Positions 42,513 to 51,875 of a DNA stretch of 64,000 bases are shown here, one piece after another. Below the pieces are notes generated by a model. That model was given only the letters and a program-made list of their open reading frames with translations, had not been told where the DNA came from and ran no database searches. The stretch's first letter is position 1. Each line of letters starts with the position of its first letter. The translations under genes and the position numbers were made by a program. The DNA is from Thermobacillus xylanilyticus (GTDB taxonomy: Bacteria > Bacillota > Bacilli > Paenibacillales > Paenibacillaceae), in assembly GCF_907165215.1 (NCBI RefSeq), contig NZ_CAJRAY010000018.1, positions 54,015 through 118,014 of the forward strand, given 5' to 3'.

Positions 42513-44174
42513 TCAATGGTCCGGGACGATCGGAATTTCGATGCGCGAGTCGTACTGTCCGCCGAAATGGATTGTCTGCGCGGCCGCCCTCGTCTCCGGG
42601 ATCAAAGACCACGTACCGGCGATGTTGGGATGGGCGTGATAAGCGGGAAAATTCGATGACGACACGTCCACCCGAATGCGGGATCCCCGTTTCATCGTCC
42701 AGGTGATCGGCCACATCCCGATGACGACCTCCACCGCATCGCCCGGCGTGTAAGCAAGCGGTCTCGACGCGCCGTTGCGGTAAGCGAGGCTGGTGATGCC
42801 GTCCCGGATATTGACGGCGGTCCCGTCCGGGAACACCTCCATGACCTGGACGGTGAAGGCCGTGTCTTCCGCATCGGAGCTGACGAACAGGCAGGCGCGA
42901 ATCCGGCCCGCGATGCGCAGATCTTCCGTCAGCGGCTCCGACAGGAAGCTGACGACGTCGGGCCGCGCCCCCGGCGGCGGCTGGACGACGCTGGCCGGCG
43001 GCACCGCGTCGGGATCTCCGGTCAAATAATGCATGACCGCCGCGCCGCCTCTCGTCGGCACCGGATCTTCCGGATCGTAACGATACGATGCGGCCGCGGG
43101 TTCCGCCGGCTTCCCCGGCGACAGCGTCCGGGCCGCTTCTCCGGCCGGCCTTGGATCGAGATGGAATGTCCGCAGCCCGCCCGCGCCGATGCCGCCCGTC
43201 CATGCCTGCCAGCGGTTCTCCCGGATGATGTAGGTTTGGATGCCGGGCGCAAGCTCCGGCTCTTGTCCTTTCAGATGATGGTTGAACCAGGCGAGCGCGG
43301 CTTCCCGCTGTCTGGGGCCGAACCGGTCGTGGCCCGGATAGTCCAGATCCCCGGACACCCCCTCGGTGTGGATCCACGGGCCGACGATGAGCGCGCTCTT
43401 CGCCCGGACATCGTCCGGCAGCTTGTCGAAGCTGATCAGGGAAGCTTCGAGGTTGTGGTCGAACCAGCCGGCCGTCATCAAGATCGGAACGCGGGTGCCG
43501 GCCGGCTTGTCTTTCAATTCGGCCCAGAAGCCGGTCTTCCAATACGGGCTGTCGGGACTGACCTCGGTCACCCAGTCCCGGTACCACGGCAGCCTGCGGC
43601 CGAACAGCCGCTCGTCCATCTCGACATGCGGGCGGACGGCCAGCGCCTCCCGGTACAGTCCGGGACGCCTTGCCGCCTTCGGCACGCCGGAATTGCCGAT
43701 CGCCCAGGACGTATAAATGTCGTGCCGGAACATGCCGTTCATGTAATTTTGCCGGTATCGCTCGATGCCGGTGAAGCCGATGCACATCGTCTTCACTTCC
43801 GGCGGCAGCCGGTCGGCCATGCACCATTGCAATACGCCGCAGTAGGAAGAACCGTAGGTGGCTGCATTTCCGTTCATCCACGGCTGCCGGACGAGCCACC
43901 CGAGGCTGTCCAGCCCGTCCCGCTCCTCATGCACGAACGGAACCCACTCACCCTCCGAAGCTCCCGTTCCCCTGCACTCCTGCATGACGAAGACATAGCC
44001 GCGGGCGGTCCAGAACTTCGCCTGTTCATGCCAGAACGGGAGCATCCCCGGATACGGCGACCGGCTGAAAATGACCGGCCAGGGCCCGCCGCCTTCGGGA
44101 AAATGCACGTGGGTGGCCAGACGCACGCCGTCCGACATTTCCACGAAATACGTTTTGCCGCCGAATTCATTCAT
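42513..44174 (-). CDS. CocE/NonD-family hydrolase (esterase/acyl-peptidase-like), copy 1
   Basis: 553 aa. Peptidase S15-type alpha/beta hydrolase: MQECRGTGASEG and nucleophile S110 in TYGSSYCGVLQW; TAGWFDHNLE and GPWIHTEG hold the Asp and His region; the C-terminal jelly-roll (X-Pro_dipep C) shows FLSEPLTEDLRIAGRIRACL and [12 protein letters not shown]. Relatives are cocaine esterase, alpha-amino-acid ester hydrolases and glutaryl acylases. No signal peptide. ATG 44174 follows AAAGGCGGG. It is the last gene of the CoA-ester operon and a paralogue of the gene at 46877-48583. The likely role is freeing an acid from an ester or amide, the substrate of the operon. Confidence 0.9.
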   Translation of the reverse strand: MNEFGGKTYFVEMSDGVRLATHVHFPEGGGPWPVIFSRSPYPGMLPFWHEQAKFWTARGYVFVMQECRGTGASEGEWVPFVHEERDGLDSLGWLVRQPWMNGNAATYGSSYCGVLQWCMADRLPPEVKTMCIGFTGIERYRQNYMNGMFRHDIYTSWAIGNSGVPKAARRPGLYREALAVRPHVEMDERLFGRRLPWYRDWVTEVSPDSPYWKTGFWAELKDKPAGTRVPILMTAGWFDHNLEASLISFDKLPDDVRAKSALIVGPWIHTEGVSGDLDYPGHDRFGPRQREAALAWFNHHLKGQEPELAPGIQTYIIRENRWQAWTGGIGAGGLRTFHLDPRPAGEAARTLSPGKPAEPAAASYRYDPEDPVPTRGGAAVMHYLTGDPDAVPPASVVQPPPGARPDVVSFLSEPLTEDLRIAGRIRACLFVSSDAEDTAFTVQVMEVFPDGTAVNIRDGITSLAYRNGASRPLAYTPGDAVEVVIGMWPITWTMKRGSRIRVDVSSSNFPAYHAHPNIAGTWSLIPETRAAAQTIHFGGQYDSRIEIPIVPDH

Positions 44175-44225
44175 CACGATCCCGCCTTTCCATCAGACAC
44201 ACCCGCTTCAGCGCGTTGAAAAAAC

Positions 44226-44894
44226 TCAGTAAGCGTCCAGGAGCAAATCGTCCGCAACCGTCAATTCCGGCTCCGTGCAGGCGCGGACGTCGTCGACGGT
44301 ATAGCCTTCCGCGACTTCCCGAAGCAGCAGGCCGTCCGGCGTCACATCGATGACCGCCCGGTCGGTGATGATCCGGTTCACGACGCCGCGCCCGGTCAGG
44401 GGCAGCGAGCATTGCCGCACAATCTTCGGCGATCCGTCCTTGCTGACATGCTCCATGACGACGATGATGCGCCTCGCGCCGTGCACCAGGTCCATCGCGC
44501 CGCCCATGCCCTTGACCATTTTGCCGGGAATCATCCAGTTGGCCAGGTCGCCCGTCCCGGACACTTCCATTCCGCCCAGAATGGCGACGTCGAGATGGCC
44601 GCCGCGTATCATGGCGAACGATTCCGCGCTGTCGAAGAAGGCGGCGCCGGGCACCGCCGTGACCGTCTCCTTGCCCGCGTTGATCAGATCCGGATCGACT
44701 TCCGCTTCCGTCGGATACGGGCCGACGCCCAGCAGTCCGTTCTCGGAATGGAGCATGACCCGCTTGTCCGGCGCGATGTAATTCGCCACCAGCGTGGGAA
44801 TGCCGATGCCCAGGTTGACATAGTCCCCGGACGCGATTTCCTTCTCCGCCCTCCTGGCCAGCCGCTCTCTCACGGCCATGCGATCCGTGCTCAT
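44226..44894 (-). CDS. scoB: 3-oxoacid CoA-transferase, subunit B
   Basis: 222 aa. The catalytic glutamate lies in [11 protein letters not shown]; other marks are [47 protein letters not shown] and [11 protein letters not shown]. With subunit A it moves CoA from succinyl-CoA to acetoacetate (or a similar 3-oxoacid). ATG 44894 has GGAG upstream; the start at 44936 would be 14 residues longer and includes that site. It follows subunit A by 78 bases and precedes the first CocE-type gene. Confidence 0.95.
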   Translation of the reverse strand: MSTDRMAVRERLARRAEKEIASGDYVNLGIGIPTLVANYIAPDKRVMLHSENGLLGVGPYPTEAEVDPDLINAGKETVTAVPGAAFFDSAESFAMIRGGHLDVAILGGMEVSGTGDLANWMIPGKMVKGMGGAMDLVHGARRIIVVMEHVSKDGSPKIVRQCSLPLTGRGVVNRIITDRAVIDVTPDGLLLREVAEGYTVDDVRACTEPELTVADDLLLDAY

Positions 44895-44972
44895 CTTCCT
44901 CTCCTCACTTTCCCGCGAAGTACGGTGCATTGTCAAGCATCCGGCGGATGAGCCGCAGAGCCGGTCCGCTCG

Positions 44973-45662
44973 TCAGGCGCGTACCGTCCGGCGCTCGATC
45001 CGCTTCTGCTGCCGGCCGACGATGAGCCGCTGCACGTAGATGCCCGGCGTATGGATCTCGTCCGGATCGAACGTCCCCGTTTCGCAGAGCTCCTCCACTT
45101 CGGCGATGGTCACGGCGCCGGCCGCGGCCATCATCGGATTGAAGTTTCGGGCCGTTTTGTTGTAGACCAGGTTGCCCATGCGGTCCGCCCTTGCCGCGCG
45201 GATCAGGCTGAAATCGGCGCGCAGCGCGTGTTCCAGCACATATTCCTTGCCGCCGAACACGCGGGTTTCCTTGCCTTCCGCGGCCGGCGTGCCGACGCCG
45301 GCGGGCGTGTAGAACGCGGGGATGCCCGCGCCGCCGGCGCGAATTTTCTCGGCCAGCGTCCCTTGCGGAATGAGTTCCACCTCGATCTCGCCGGCCAGCA
45401 CCTGGCGCTCAAACTCCTTGTTCTCGCCGACATAGGACGCGATGATCTTGCGGATCTGCCGTCTCTGGAGCAAGAGGCCGAGTCCCCAGTCGTCCACGCC
45501 GCAGTTGTTGGAAATGACGGTCAGATTCCGCACGTCCCGTTCCGCCAGCGCGAGAATCAGGTTCTCCGGGATGCCGACGAGTCCGAACCCGCCGATCATG
45601 AGCACGGCGCCGTCCGGAATATCGCTTGTCACGTCAAGAAACGACTCGTATACCGGTTTCAT
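44973..45662 (-). CDS. scoA: 3-oxoacid CoA-transferase, subunit A
   Basis: 229 aa. Family marks are DGAVLMIGGFGLVGIPENLI, LTVISNNCGVDDWGLGLLL, SYVGENKEFERQ, LIPQGTLAEKIRAGGAGIPA and FYTPAGVGT, then NLVYNKTARNFNPMMAAAG. It provides half of the CoA-binding site; the catalytic glutamate is in subunit B. It activates acetoacetate to acetoacetyl-CoA for the thiolase encoded 21 bases upstream. In this operon the acetoacetate would come from HMG-CoA cleavage. Confidence 0.95.
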   Translation of the reverse strand: MKPVYESFLDVTSDIPDGAVLMIGGFGLVGIPENLILALAERDVRNLTVISNNCGVDDWGLGLLLQRRQIRKIIASYVGENKEFERQVLAGEIEVELIPQGTLAEKIRAGGAGIPAFYTPAGVGTPAAEGKETRVFGGKEYVLEHALRADFSLIRAARADRMGNLVYNKTARNFNPMMAAAGAVTIAEVEELCETGTFDPDEIHTPGIYVQRLIVGRQQKRIERRTVRA

Positions 45663-45683
45663 CCGTCAACCTCCTTTCCGGTT

Positions 45684-46868
45684 TCAATCCGGCCGTTCCA
45701 CCACGGCGGCGATGCCCTGACCGCCGCCGATGCACAGCGCGGCAAGACCGTACCGGACCTTCCGCCGCGCCATCTCGTGCAGCAGCGTGACCAGGATGCG
45801 CGCGCCGCTGGCGCCGATCGGATGGCCCAGGGCGATGGCGCCGCCGTTCACATTCACGATGGCCGGATCGAGCTCCAGTTCCTTCCGGCAGGCGAGCATC
45901 TGGGCGGCGAACGCTTCGTTCAGTTCGGCGAGGCCGACATCGGCGAGGCCGATCCCGACCCGGTCCAGCGCCTTGCGGACGGCGGGCACGGGCCCCAATC
46001 CCATGACCGCCGGATCGACGCCCGCCGAAGCGACGGACCGGATGACCGCCATCGGCTTCAGCCCGAGCGCCCGCGCCTTCTCCGCGCTCATGATGACGGC
46101 CGCCGCGGCTCCGTCATTGATGCCCGAGGCGTTGCCCGCGGTCACCAGGCCGTCCGGCCTGAACGCCGGGCGCAGCGCGCCCAGCGCCTCCAATGTCGTG
46201 TCCGGCCGCGGATATTCATCCGCTTCGAACCGGACCGTCTTGCCGCCGCGCGCCGGAATGTCCACCGGCACGATCTCCTCGCGGAACCGCCCGGCCCCGA
46301 TCGCTTCGGCGGCCTTCCGCTGGCTTTCCCAGGCGAACCGGTCCAGCTCCTCCCGGGTCAGGCCTGCCCGCTCGCACAAGTTCTCCGCGGTGATGCCCAT
46401 GTGATGGTCGCCGATGGCGCACCACAGGCCGTCGCTGATCATGCTGTCGACGAGCGCCCGGTGCCCCATGCGCAGGCCGCCGCGCGCTTCCCGGACAAGA
46501 AAGGGGGCCCGGCTCATGTTCTCCATGCCGCCGGCGACGACCGTCGTCAGATCGCCGCACCGGATCGCCTGCCAGGCCAGTTGCACCGCCTTCAGTCCCG
46601 AACCGCACACCTTGTTGACGGTGACGGCCGTCGTTTCCTGCGGCAGTCCGGCCGCGAGCGCCGCCTGGCGCGCGGGATTCTGTCCTTCGCCGGCCTGCAG
46701 GACGTTGCCCATGATCACTTCGTCGACCGACGCGGGATCGATCCCGGCCCGTTCGACCGCCGCCCGGATGACGATCTCGCCGAGCCGCGCCGCCGGCACA
46801 TCCTGCAGACTGCCCATGAACTTGCCGATCGGCGTTCGGACAGCGCTTACAATTACCGCTTCAGACAT
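45684..46868 (-). CDS. Acetyl-CoA C-acetyltransferase (thiolase)
   Basis: 394 aa. The acyl-accepting cysteine C88 lies in [14 protein letters not shown]; the catalytic His and second Cys lie in [20 protein letters not shown] and [10 protein letters not shown]. The pattern and length are those of degradative and biosynthetic acetyl-CoA acetyltransferases. It would cleave acetoacetyl-CoA made by the CoA-transferase into two acetyl-CoA. AAGGAG lies upstream of ATG 46868. It follows the second CocE-type gene by eight bases and precedes subunit A by 21 bases, all in one transcript. Confidence 0.96.
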   Translation of the reverse strand: MSEAVIVSAVRTPIGKFMGSLQDVPAARLGEIVIRAAVERAGIDPASVDEVIMGNVLQAGEGQNPARQAALAAGLPQETTAVTVNKVCGSGLKAVQLAWQAIRCGDLTTVVAGGMENMSRAPFLVREARGGLRMGHRALVDSMISDGLWCAIGDHHMGITAENLCERAGLTREELDRFAWESQRKAAEAIGAGRFREEIVPVDIPARGGKTVRFEADEYPRPDTTLEALGALRPAFRPDGLVTAGNASGINDGAAAAVIMSAEKARALGLKPMAVIRSVASAGVDPAVMGLGPVPAVRKALDRVGIGLADVGLAELNEAFAAQMLACRKELELDPAIVNVNGGAIALGHPIGASGARILVTLLHEMARRKVRYGLAALCIGGGQGIAAVVERPD

Positions 46869-46876
46869 GGATGGAT

Positions 46877-48583
46877 TCAGCTCCTTTCATCAGCGACCGG
46901 AATCTCGATCCGCGACGGATATCGGCCGCCGAGATGCACCGTCTGGCGGGCGACACGCGTGTCCGCCTGCAGCGCCCAGCATCCGGACCTGTTGGGATGG
47001 ACGTGGTACGCGGGAAAATTCGAGGAGGAGACGTCAAGCCGAAGCCGGCAGCCTTTGCGGATCGTCCAGGCAATCGGCCACAGCTTGATGATTACCTCCA
47101 CCACGCTGCCGGGAATGTATTCGACCGGCAGTTTGACGCCGTTGCGATACGACAGGCTGGTAATGCCGTCCCGGATATTGTAGGCTTCGCCGTCCGGCGT
47201 CACTTCCATCAGGTTCACGGAGAACGCCGTGTCCGGCGCCTCGGAGCCGACGAACAACCGCACTTCGACGGAACCCGCAATGCGCAGGTCCTCATCCAGC
47301 GGATCAGACAGGAAGCTGATGACGTCGTCCCGGTATCCCGGCGGTTCCTGCCGCAGGCTGGCCGGCTTCGGCGCGTCGGGCGCGCCGGAGAGATAACGCA
47401 GCAATCCCGCTCCGCCGCGCGTCGGCACGGGGTTGTCCGGATCGTACGTGTACCCGATCCGCTCCTCCAGCGGAGACGGCGCGCCGGCGATCCGGTGCGG
47501 CACGCTGCCGTCGCCCGCCAGGTACAGGATGCGGCGGCCGTCCGGTTCGAAGCCGCCCGGCCAGCGGCGCCAGCGGCCTTCCCGCACGACGTAGGTCATC
47601 GTCTCCCCCGCGGGCACCGATTCTCCGGCTCCCCGGAGGTGCACGTCAAACCACCGGACCGCTTCGGCCAACAGGTTCCGTTCGCCGTCCGGATATTCGA
47701 GATCCCCCGCGGGCGAGAGGGTGTGCACCCACGGCCCGACGATCAGGCGGCTGACGGCCCGCGTGCCCTCGGGCAGCTTCCGGTAGTCCATGAGCATGCC
47801 GTCCAGATGGTGATCGAACCAGCCGGCCGCCATCAGCACGGGAGTTTGAATATATTTTGGGATCTCCCGCAGTTCGGCCCAGAATCCGGTCTTCCAGTAA
47901 TCGTCCAGCGGGCTGGTGTTCGTGATCCATTGCCGGTACCAGGGCAGCTGCTTGCCGAATAGTTGCTCGTCCATTTCGATATGCGGACGGATCGAGACGG
48001 CGCGGGCGAACAGATTGCCGGGCTCGAGCGGTTCGGTTCCCGCGTTGTCCAGCGCCCACCCGGTGTAGACGTCCTGGCGGAACATGCCGTTCATGTAATG
48101 GCTCCGGAACCGTTCCGTCGAAAATCCGGAGAGCACCATCGCCTTCACTTCCTGCGGGAAACGGTCGGCCATCGCAAGCTGCACGGCGCTCAGATACGAA
48201 TGACCGTAGGTGCCGATGTTGCCGTCCATCCAGCGCTGGCGGACGATCCATTCGATCGTGTCCAGACCGTCCATCCGTTCGTTCACGAACGGCGTCCATT
48301 CCCCGCCCGACCGCCCCGTCCCCCGGCAGTCCTGGACGATGGCCGCGTACCCGTATTCGTTCCAGACGGAAGCCGTCACTTCGAGCATCGGCAGCATACC
48401 GGCGTAGGGGTTCCGGATGAGCACCACCGGCCACGGCCCCGGCCCGGCCGGCAAGTAGGCGCGTGTATAGAGTTCCGTCCCGTCGCGCATGGCGACGCGA
48501 TGGACGGTCATTGGCCCGGCCTCATGCCGGGGTTCCGGCAACCCTTTCCTGATCTGGCCGGCAAAAAGTTCAAGAACAGACAT
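46877..48583 (-). CDS. CocE/NonD-family hydrolase, copy 2
   Basis: 568 aa. Same architecture as the gene at 42513: [14 protein letters not shown], nucleophile S129 in [32 protein letters not shown] and the C-terminal jelly-roll with [20 protein letters not shown] and [15 protein letters not shown]. The two copies share most blocks but differ around the nucleophile (G-H-S-Y-L against G-S-S-Y-C), so they probably take different acyl or leaving groups. ATG 48583 has GGGAGGT upstream; the GTG at 48592 overlaps that site. Its start overlaps the HMG-CoA lyase end by 14 bases, a translational coupling that ties the esterase to the lyase. Confidence 0.92.
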   Translation of the reverse strand: MSVLELFAGQIRKGLPEPRHEAGPMTVHRVAMRDGTELYTRAYLPAGPGPWPVVLIRNPYAGMLPMLEVTASVWNEYGYAAIVQDCRGTGRSGGEWTPFVNERMDGLDTIEWIVRQRWMDGNIGTYGHSYLSAVQLAMADRFPQEVKAMVLSGFSTERFRSHYMNGMFRQDVYTGWALDNAGTEPLEPGNLFARAVSIRPHIEMDEQLFGKQLPWYRQWITNTSPLDDYWKTGFWAELREIPKYIQTPVLMAAGWFDHHLDGMLMDYRKLPEGTRAVSRLIVGPWVHTLSPAGDLEYPDGERNLLAEAVRWFDVHLRGAGESVPAGETMTYVVREGRWRRWPGGFEPDGRRILYLAGDGSVPHRIAGAPSPLEERIGYTYDPDNPVPTRGGAGLLRYLSGAPDAPKPASLRQEPPGYRDDVISFLSDPLDEDLRIAGSVEVRLFVGSEAPDTAFSVNLMEVTPDGEAYNIRDGITSLSYRNGVKLPVEYIPGSVVEVIIKLWPIAWTIRKGCRLRLDVSSSNFPAYHVHPNRSGCWALQADTRVARQTVHLGGRYPSRIEIPVADERS

Positions 48584-49502
48584 CCCGGTCACCTCCCGTC
48601 AGGCAATCGCCGGCTGCCGCGCCCGGGTCGCCGCCGGTTCGCGCCAGCGCTTGCAGAATATACGCGGACGCTTCGGAGAGCCCGGCCTCGTCGACGCCCG
48701 TCCGCACCCCCATGGCGTGCAGCATGCGGATCAAATCGCCCGTCGCCACGTTGCCCGCGGCGCCCGGCGCATACGGACAGCCGCCCAGTCCGCCGCAGGA
48801 CGCATCGAAGGTCCGAATGCCCATCTGCAGCGCGACGACCGTGTTGGCGAGCGCCAGCCCGTTCGTATCGTGGAAATGAAGGGCGAGCCTGTCCGGCGGC
48901 ACCCGTCCGAGCAGCTCCTCCAGCACCGCTTCCACCTGGCGGGGATGGCCGATGCCGATCGTATCCCCGAGCGACACTTCGCGGACGCCCATTTCCAGCA
49001 GCGCCTCCGTCAGCCGCACGACCTGCTGCGTGTCGACCGCTCCCTCATAAGGGCAGCCGAACACGGTGGACAAGTAACCCCGCACCGTCTTGCCGGCCGC
49101 CTTCGCCGCCGCCGTCACTTCCCGCAGCACGGGCAATGTCTCACCGATTGACTTGTTGATGTTCCTGCGGTTGTGCGTTTCGCTGGCGGACATGAACACC
49201 GCCGCTTCATCAATCCCCGAGCGCAGCGCCCGCTCCAGTCCGCGCATGTTCGGCACCAGCGCCGCGTAGGTGACGCCTTCGCGCCGGCGGAGTCCCGCGG
49301 CGACCTCCTCCGCGTCGGCCAGCGGCGGAATCCATTTCGGACTGACGAACGATGTCACTTCGATGTAGGACAGACCGGCATCGGCCAGCCGGCCGATCCA
49401 ATCGAGTTTGACGGCGGTCGGCACGAAGCCCGGTTCATTCTGCAGGCCGTCGCGGGGGCCCACCTCCCGGATCTGGACACATTCGGGCCATCGGGACGCC
49501 AT
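48570..49502 (-). CDS. Hydroxymethylglutaryl-CoA lyase (or related acyl-CoA lyase)
   Basis: 310 aa TIM-barrel HMGL-like enzyme. N-terminal VQIREVGPRDGLQNEP carries the catalytic Arg and Asp, TSFVSPKWIPPLADAEEV and SLGDTIGIGHPRQVE follow, the metal-binding LHFHDTNGLALAN is present and the signature cysteine lies in GGLGGCPYAPGAAGNVATGD. HMG-CoA lyase splits 3-hydroxy-3-methylglutaryl-CoA to acetyl-CoA and acetoacetate. The following CoA-transferase and thiolase are the enzymes that use acetoacetate, which supports the HMG assignment over citramalyl-CoA. The downstream esterase start overlaps its end. Confidence 0.93.
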   Translation of the reverse strand: MASRWPECVQIREVGPRDGLQNEPGFVPTAVKLDWIGRLADAGLSYIEVTSFVSPKWIPPLADAEEVAAGLRRREGVTYAALVPNMRGLERALRSGIDEAAVFMSASETHNRRNINKSIGETLPVLREVTAAAKAAGKTVRGYLSTVFGCPYEGAVDTQQVVRLTEALLEMGVREVSLGDTIGIGHPRQVEAVLEELLGRVPPDRLALHFHDTNGLALANTVVALQMGIRTFDASCGGLGGCPYAPGAAGNVATGDLIRMLHAMGVRTGVDEAGLSEASAYILQALARTGGDPGAAAGDCLTGGDRDVCS

Positions 49503-49529
49503 GGTCTTTCCCCTCCTTCGTCCGTTTCC

Positions 49530-50738
49530 TCACGCGGTCAGGCCGGCCGGGCTTTCCAGCACGACACCCCGTCCGGCCAGATCGGCGACTTCTTCATCCG
49601 AGTAACCGAGTTCCCGCAAGATATCCCGGGTATGCTGTCCGAGCAGCGGGGGTGAGCTGCGGACTTTCACCTCGCGTTCGGAATACCGGATCGGCGTCCG
49701 GATGACCGGAAGCTGTCCGAACACCGGATGCTCCACCTCCTCGATCAGACCGTGATCCCGGATCAGGTCGCTCGTCACCAGCTGCTCCACGTTCCAGATC
49801 GGACCGTGCAGCACCCCGCGGGCCTCGAAGATTCGGCACCACTCGTCCGTCGTGCGGGTCGAGAAGATCGCATTGAGCCGTTCCGTCAGCTCTTCGCGGT
49901 ACTCCAGGCGCAGCCGGTTCGTGCGGAACCGCTCGTGGTCCGCCAGCTCCGTGCAGCCGATCGCGCTGCAGAAAGTCTGCCAGGCCTCGTCGCTCTGCGC
50001 GCCCGCCATTACCCAGCCGTCCCGCGTCGGGAACGCCTGATACGGCACGACTTCCGGATGCTGGTTGCCGAACGGCCGCGGCGACTGCCCGGTGGCCACA
50101 TACTGCGCGAACCGGGTGGACAGATTGAACACCATCGTATCGATCAGATTGAGCCGGATGTGCTGCCCGGCTCCCGTCCGCTCCCGATCCACCAGCGCGG
50201 CGCAAATGGCGCCGAACGCCATGTACGCGGTGGAAATGTCCGCGACGGGAACGCCGACCAGCATCGGTTCGCCGTCCAGTCGGCCCGTCAGGCTCATGAC
50301 GGCGCCCATTCCCTGCACAATCGGGTCCATGCCCGGCCGCTTGACGTATGCGGGCGTATCGCCGAACGCCGAAATGGAGCAATAGACGATCCGCGGATTG
50401 ATCGCGCGAATCTGTTCGTAGCCGACCCCGAGCTTGTCACACGTGCCGGGCCGGTAGTTCTCGATGATCACGTCGGCCTCGCGCGCCAGCCGGTGGACGA
50501 TGCGCACGCCCTCCGGCTCCTTGAGGTTGACCGCGATCGAACGTTTCCCGTGGTTGTAGGCCGCGAACAGGTAACTTTCGCCATCCTTGAAATGGCTGCC
50601 GGCCTTCCGGACCTGATCGCCCTGCGGCGGCTCGATTTTGATGACATCGGCGCCCAGGTCGGCCAACATATTGGCGCAGTACGGGGCGACCAGCCAATGC
50701 GCGATCTCGATCACCTTGATGCCCGACAACGGTCCCAT
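49530..50738 (-). CDS. CaiB/BaiF-family (family III) CoA-transferase
   Basis: 402 aa. Family III CoA-transferase: LSGIKVIEIAHWLVAPYCAN, MLADLGADVIKIEPPQGDQV, NHGKRSIAVNLKEPEG, VIIENYRPGTCDKLGVGYEQ, and the catalytic Asp D167 in VGVPVADISTAY. These enzymes form an aspartyl-CoA intermediate and move CoA from succinyl-CoA or acetyl-CoA to a carboxylic acid. It is the first gene of the operon, 27 bases ahead of the HMG-CoA lyase, and so is the likely activating step that makes the lyase's substrate. Relatives use glutarate, HMG, itaconate, mesaconate or oxalate. Confidence 0.93.
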   Translation of the reverse strand: MGPLSGIKVIEIAHWLVAPYCANMLADLGADVIKIEPPQGDQVRKAGSHFKDGESYLFAAYNHGKRSIAVNLKEPEGVRIVHRLAREADVIIENYRPGTCDKLGVGYEQIRAINPRIVYCSISAFGDTPAYVKRPGMDPIVQGMGAVMSLTGRLDGEPMLVGVPVADISTAYMAFGAICAALVDRERTGAGQHIRLNLIDTMVFNLSTRFAQYVATGQSPRPFGNQHPEVVPYQAFPTRDGWVMAGAQSDEAWQTFCSAIGCTELADHERFRTNRLRLEYREELTERLNAIFSTRTTDEWCRIFEARGVLHGPIWNVEQLVTSDLIRDHGLIEEVEHPVFGQLPVIRTPIRYSEREVKVRSSPPLLGQHTRDILRELGYSDEEVADLAGRGVVLESPAGLTA

Positions 50739-50812
50739 CTTGCCCGTCCTCCCATGTTGATCTGTTTGTTTCGGCGGTCTGCGGCGACCTCTCCGACTCC
50801 TTACGGATCATT

Positions 50813-50854
50813 GTAAATATAGTGTTTTCTTATGTAAAATACGTAAATATAATG
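50813..50854. promoter_or_regulatory. Direct repeats in the caiB-lysR divergent region, candidate LysR-type binding site
   Basis: GTAAATATAGTG (50813-50824) and GTAAATATAATG (50843-50854) differ at one base and are 30 bases apart, about three helical turns. A third partial copy GTAAAATA starts at 50834. The second copy contains TATAAT (50848-50853), a possible -10 box of the LysR gene. The patch is strongly AT-rich in a GC-rich context. Confidence 0.5.
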
Positions 50855-50903
50855 TTTGTATAGACATTTCCTATTTTATTGCGAAAGCGGTGAAGTCTCG
50901 CCC

Positions 50904-51806
50904 ATGCGGACCGAACAGTTGCAATATTTTGTGGAAGTGGCCCGCCAACAGTCGTTCTCGCTCGCAGCCGAACGATTGCACATTGCCCAGCCGAGCATCA
51001 GCCAGGCCATCAAGGGGCTGGAACAGGAACTGAACGTGCAGTTGTTCACGAGATCGCGGGCGGGCGTCCGGCTTACGCCCATCGGCCGCGCGCTGCTTCC
51101 CAAAGCCCAGAACATTCTGAACATGGTTGAAGAATTGTGCGAGGAAGCGCGCTCCGAGACCGATCAGATCGAAGGCCGGCTGCAGATTGCCGCCATCCCG
51201 AGCATGATGAACACGTTCCTCAGCGAGACGCTGTCCCGCTACAAGAAGCAGCATCCCAACGTACGCCTGGAAGTGAAGGAGGCGGGCACCAACCAGATCG
51301 TGCAGGAGGTGCTGGCCGAACAGGTGAACATCGGCATCGTATCGTGCCAGCCCGGCGAGACGTTCGATCCGCGCATCGAATTTGCCCCTCTGCTGAGCGG
51401 CACCTATGTCGTCTATGTCGGCCGGCACTCTTCCATCCCGCTGCAAAATCCGGTTCCCCGCGAGCTGATCGCCCGTCAGCCGCTGATCACCCTGCAGCAC
51501 GAATACCGGCAGGTGGATTACCTGCGGAAGCTGCTCGGCACCGATGACCTGAACATCCTGGTCTCCCTCGGCTATACGGAAGCGGCCAAGAAGATGATCA
51601 GCGAAGGCATCGCCATCGGCTTCTATCCGGATTTCTCGGTCGGCCAGGACCCCTATGTCCAGTCCGGCGACATCATCCCGCTCGACATTGCGGACAACGG
51701 GCTCTCCCTGCGGTTCGGCTGGATCCGGTCCCGGCAGCAGCGCTTCTCGCTGGCCGCCCGGAAGTTCGTCCGGGTACTGAAAGAGGTCATTGACGCCCGC
51801 GGCTGA
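50904..51806 (+). CDS. LysR-family transcriptional regulator
   Basis: 300 aa from ATG 50904. The N-terminal helix-turn-helix (MRTEQLQYFVEVARQQSFSL, then AAERLHIAQPSISQAIKGLE, LFTRSRAGVRLT) is followed by a LysR effector domain (about 90-295: GRLQIAAIPSMMNTFLSETL, NIGIVSCQPGE, ISEGIAIGFYPDF). It is similar in type to CynR/CatM-like regulators that sense organic acids. It is transcribed away from the CaiB operon across a 165-base AT-rich space with direct repeats, the usual LysR layout, so it probably controls that operon and itself. Confidence 0.93.
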   Translation: MRTEQLQYFVEVARQQSFSLAAERLHIAQPSISQAIKGLEQELNVQLFTRSRAGVRLTPIGRALLPKAQNILNMVEELCEEARSETDQIEGRLQIAAIPSMMNTFLSETLSRYKKQHPNVRLEVKEAGTNQIVQEVLAEQVNIGIVSCQPGETFDPRIEFAPLLSGTYVVYVGRHSSIPLQNPVPRELIARQPLITLQHEYRQVDYLRKLLGTDDLNILVSLGYTEAAKKMISEGIAIGFYPDFSVGQDPYVQSGDIIPLDIADNGLSLRFGWIRSRQQRFSLAARKFVRVLKEVIDARG

Positions 51807-51875
51807 CGAACCAAGAACGGCTGCCTCGCGACGCCGCGGTTCCGGCATCCCGAAGCAGCCGAAAGTTCGGCAAGC

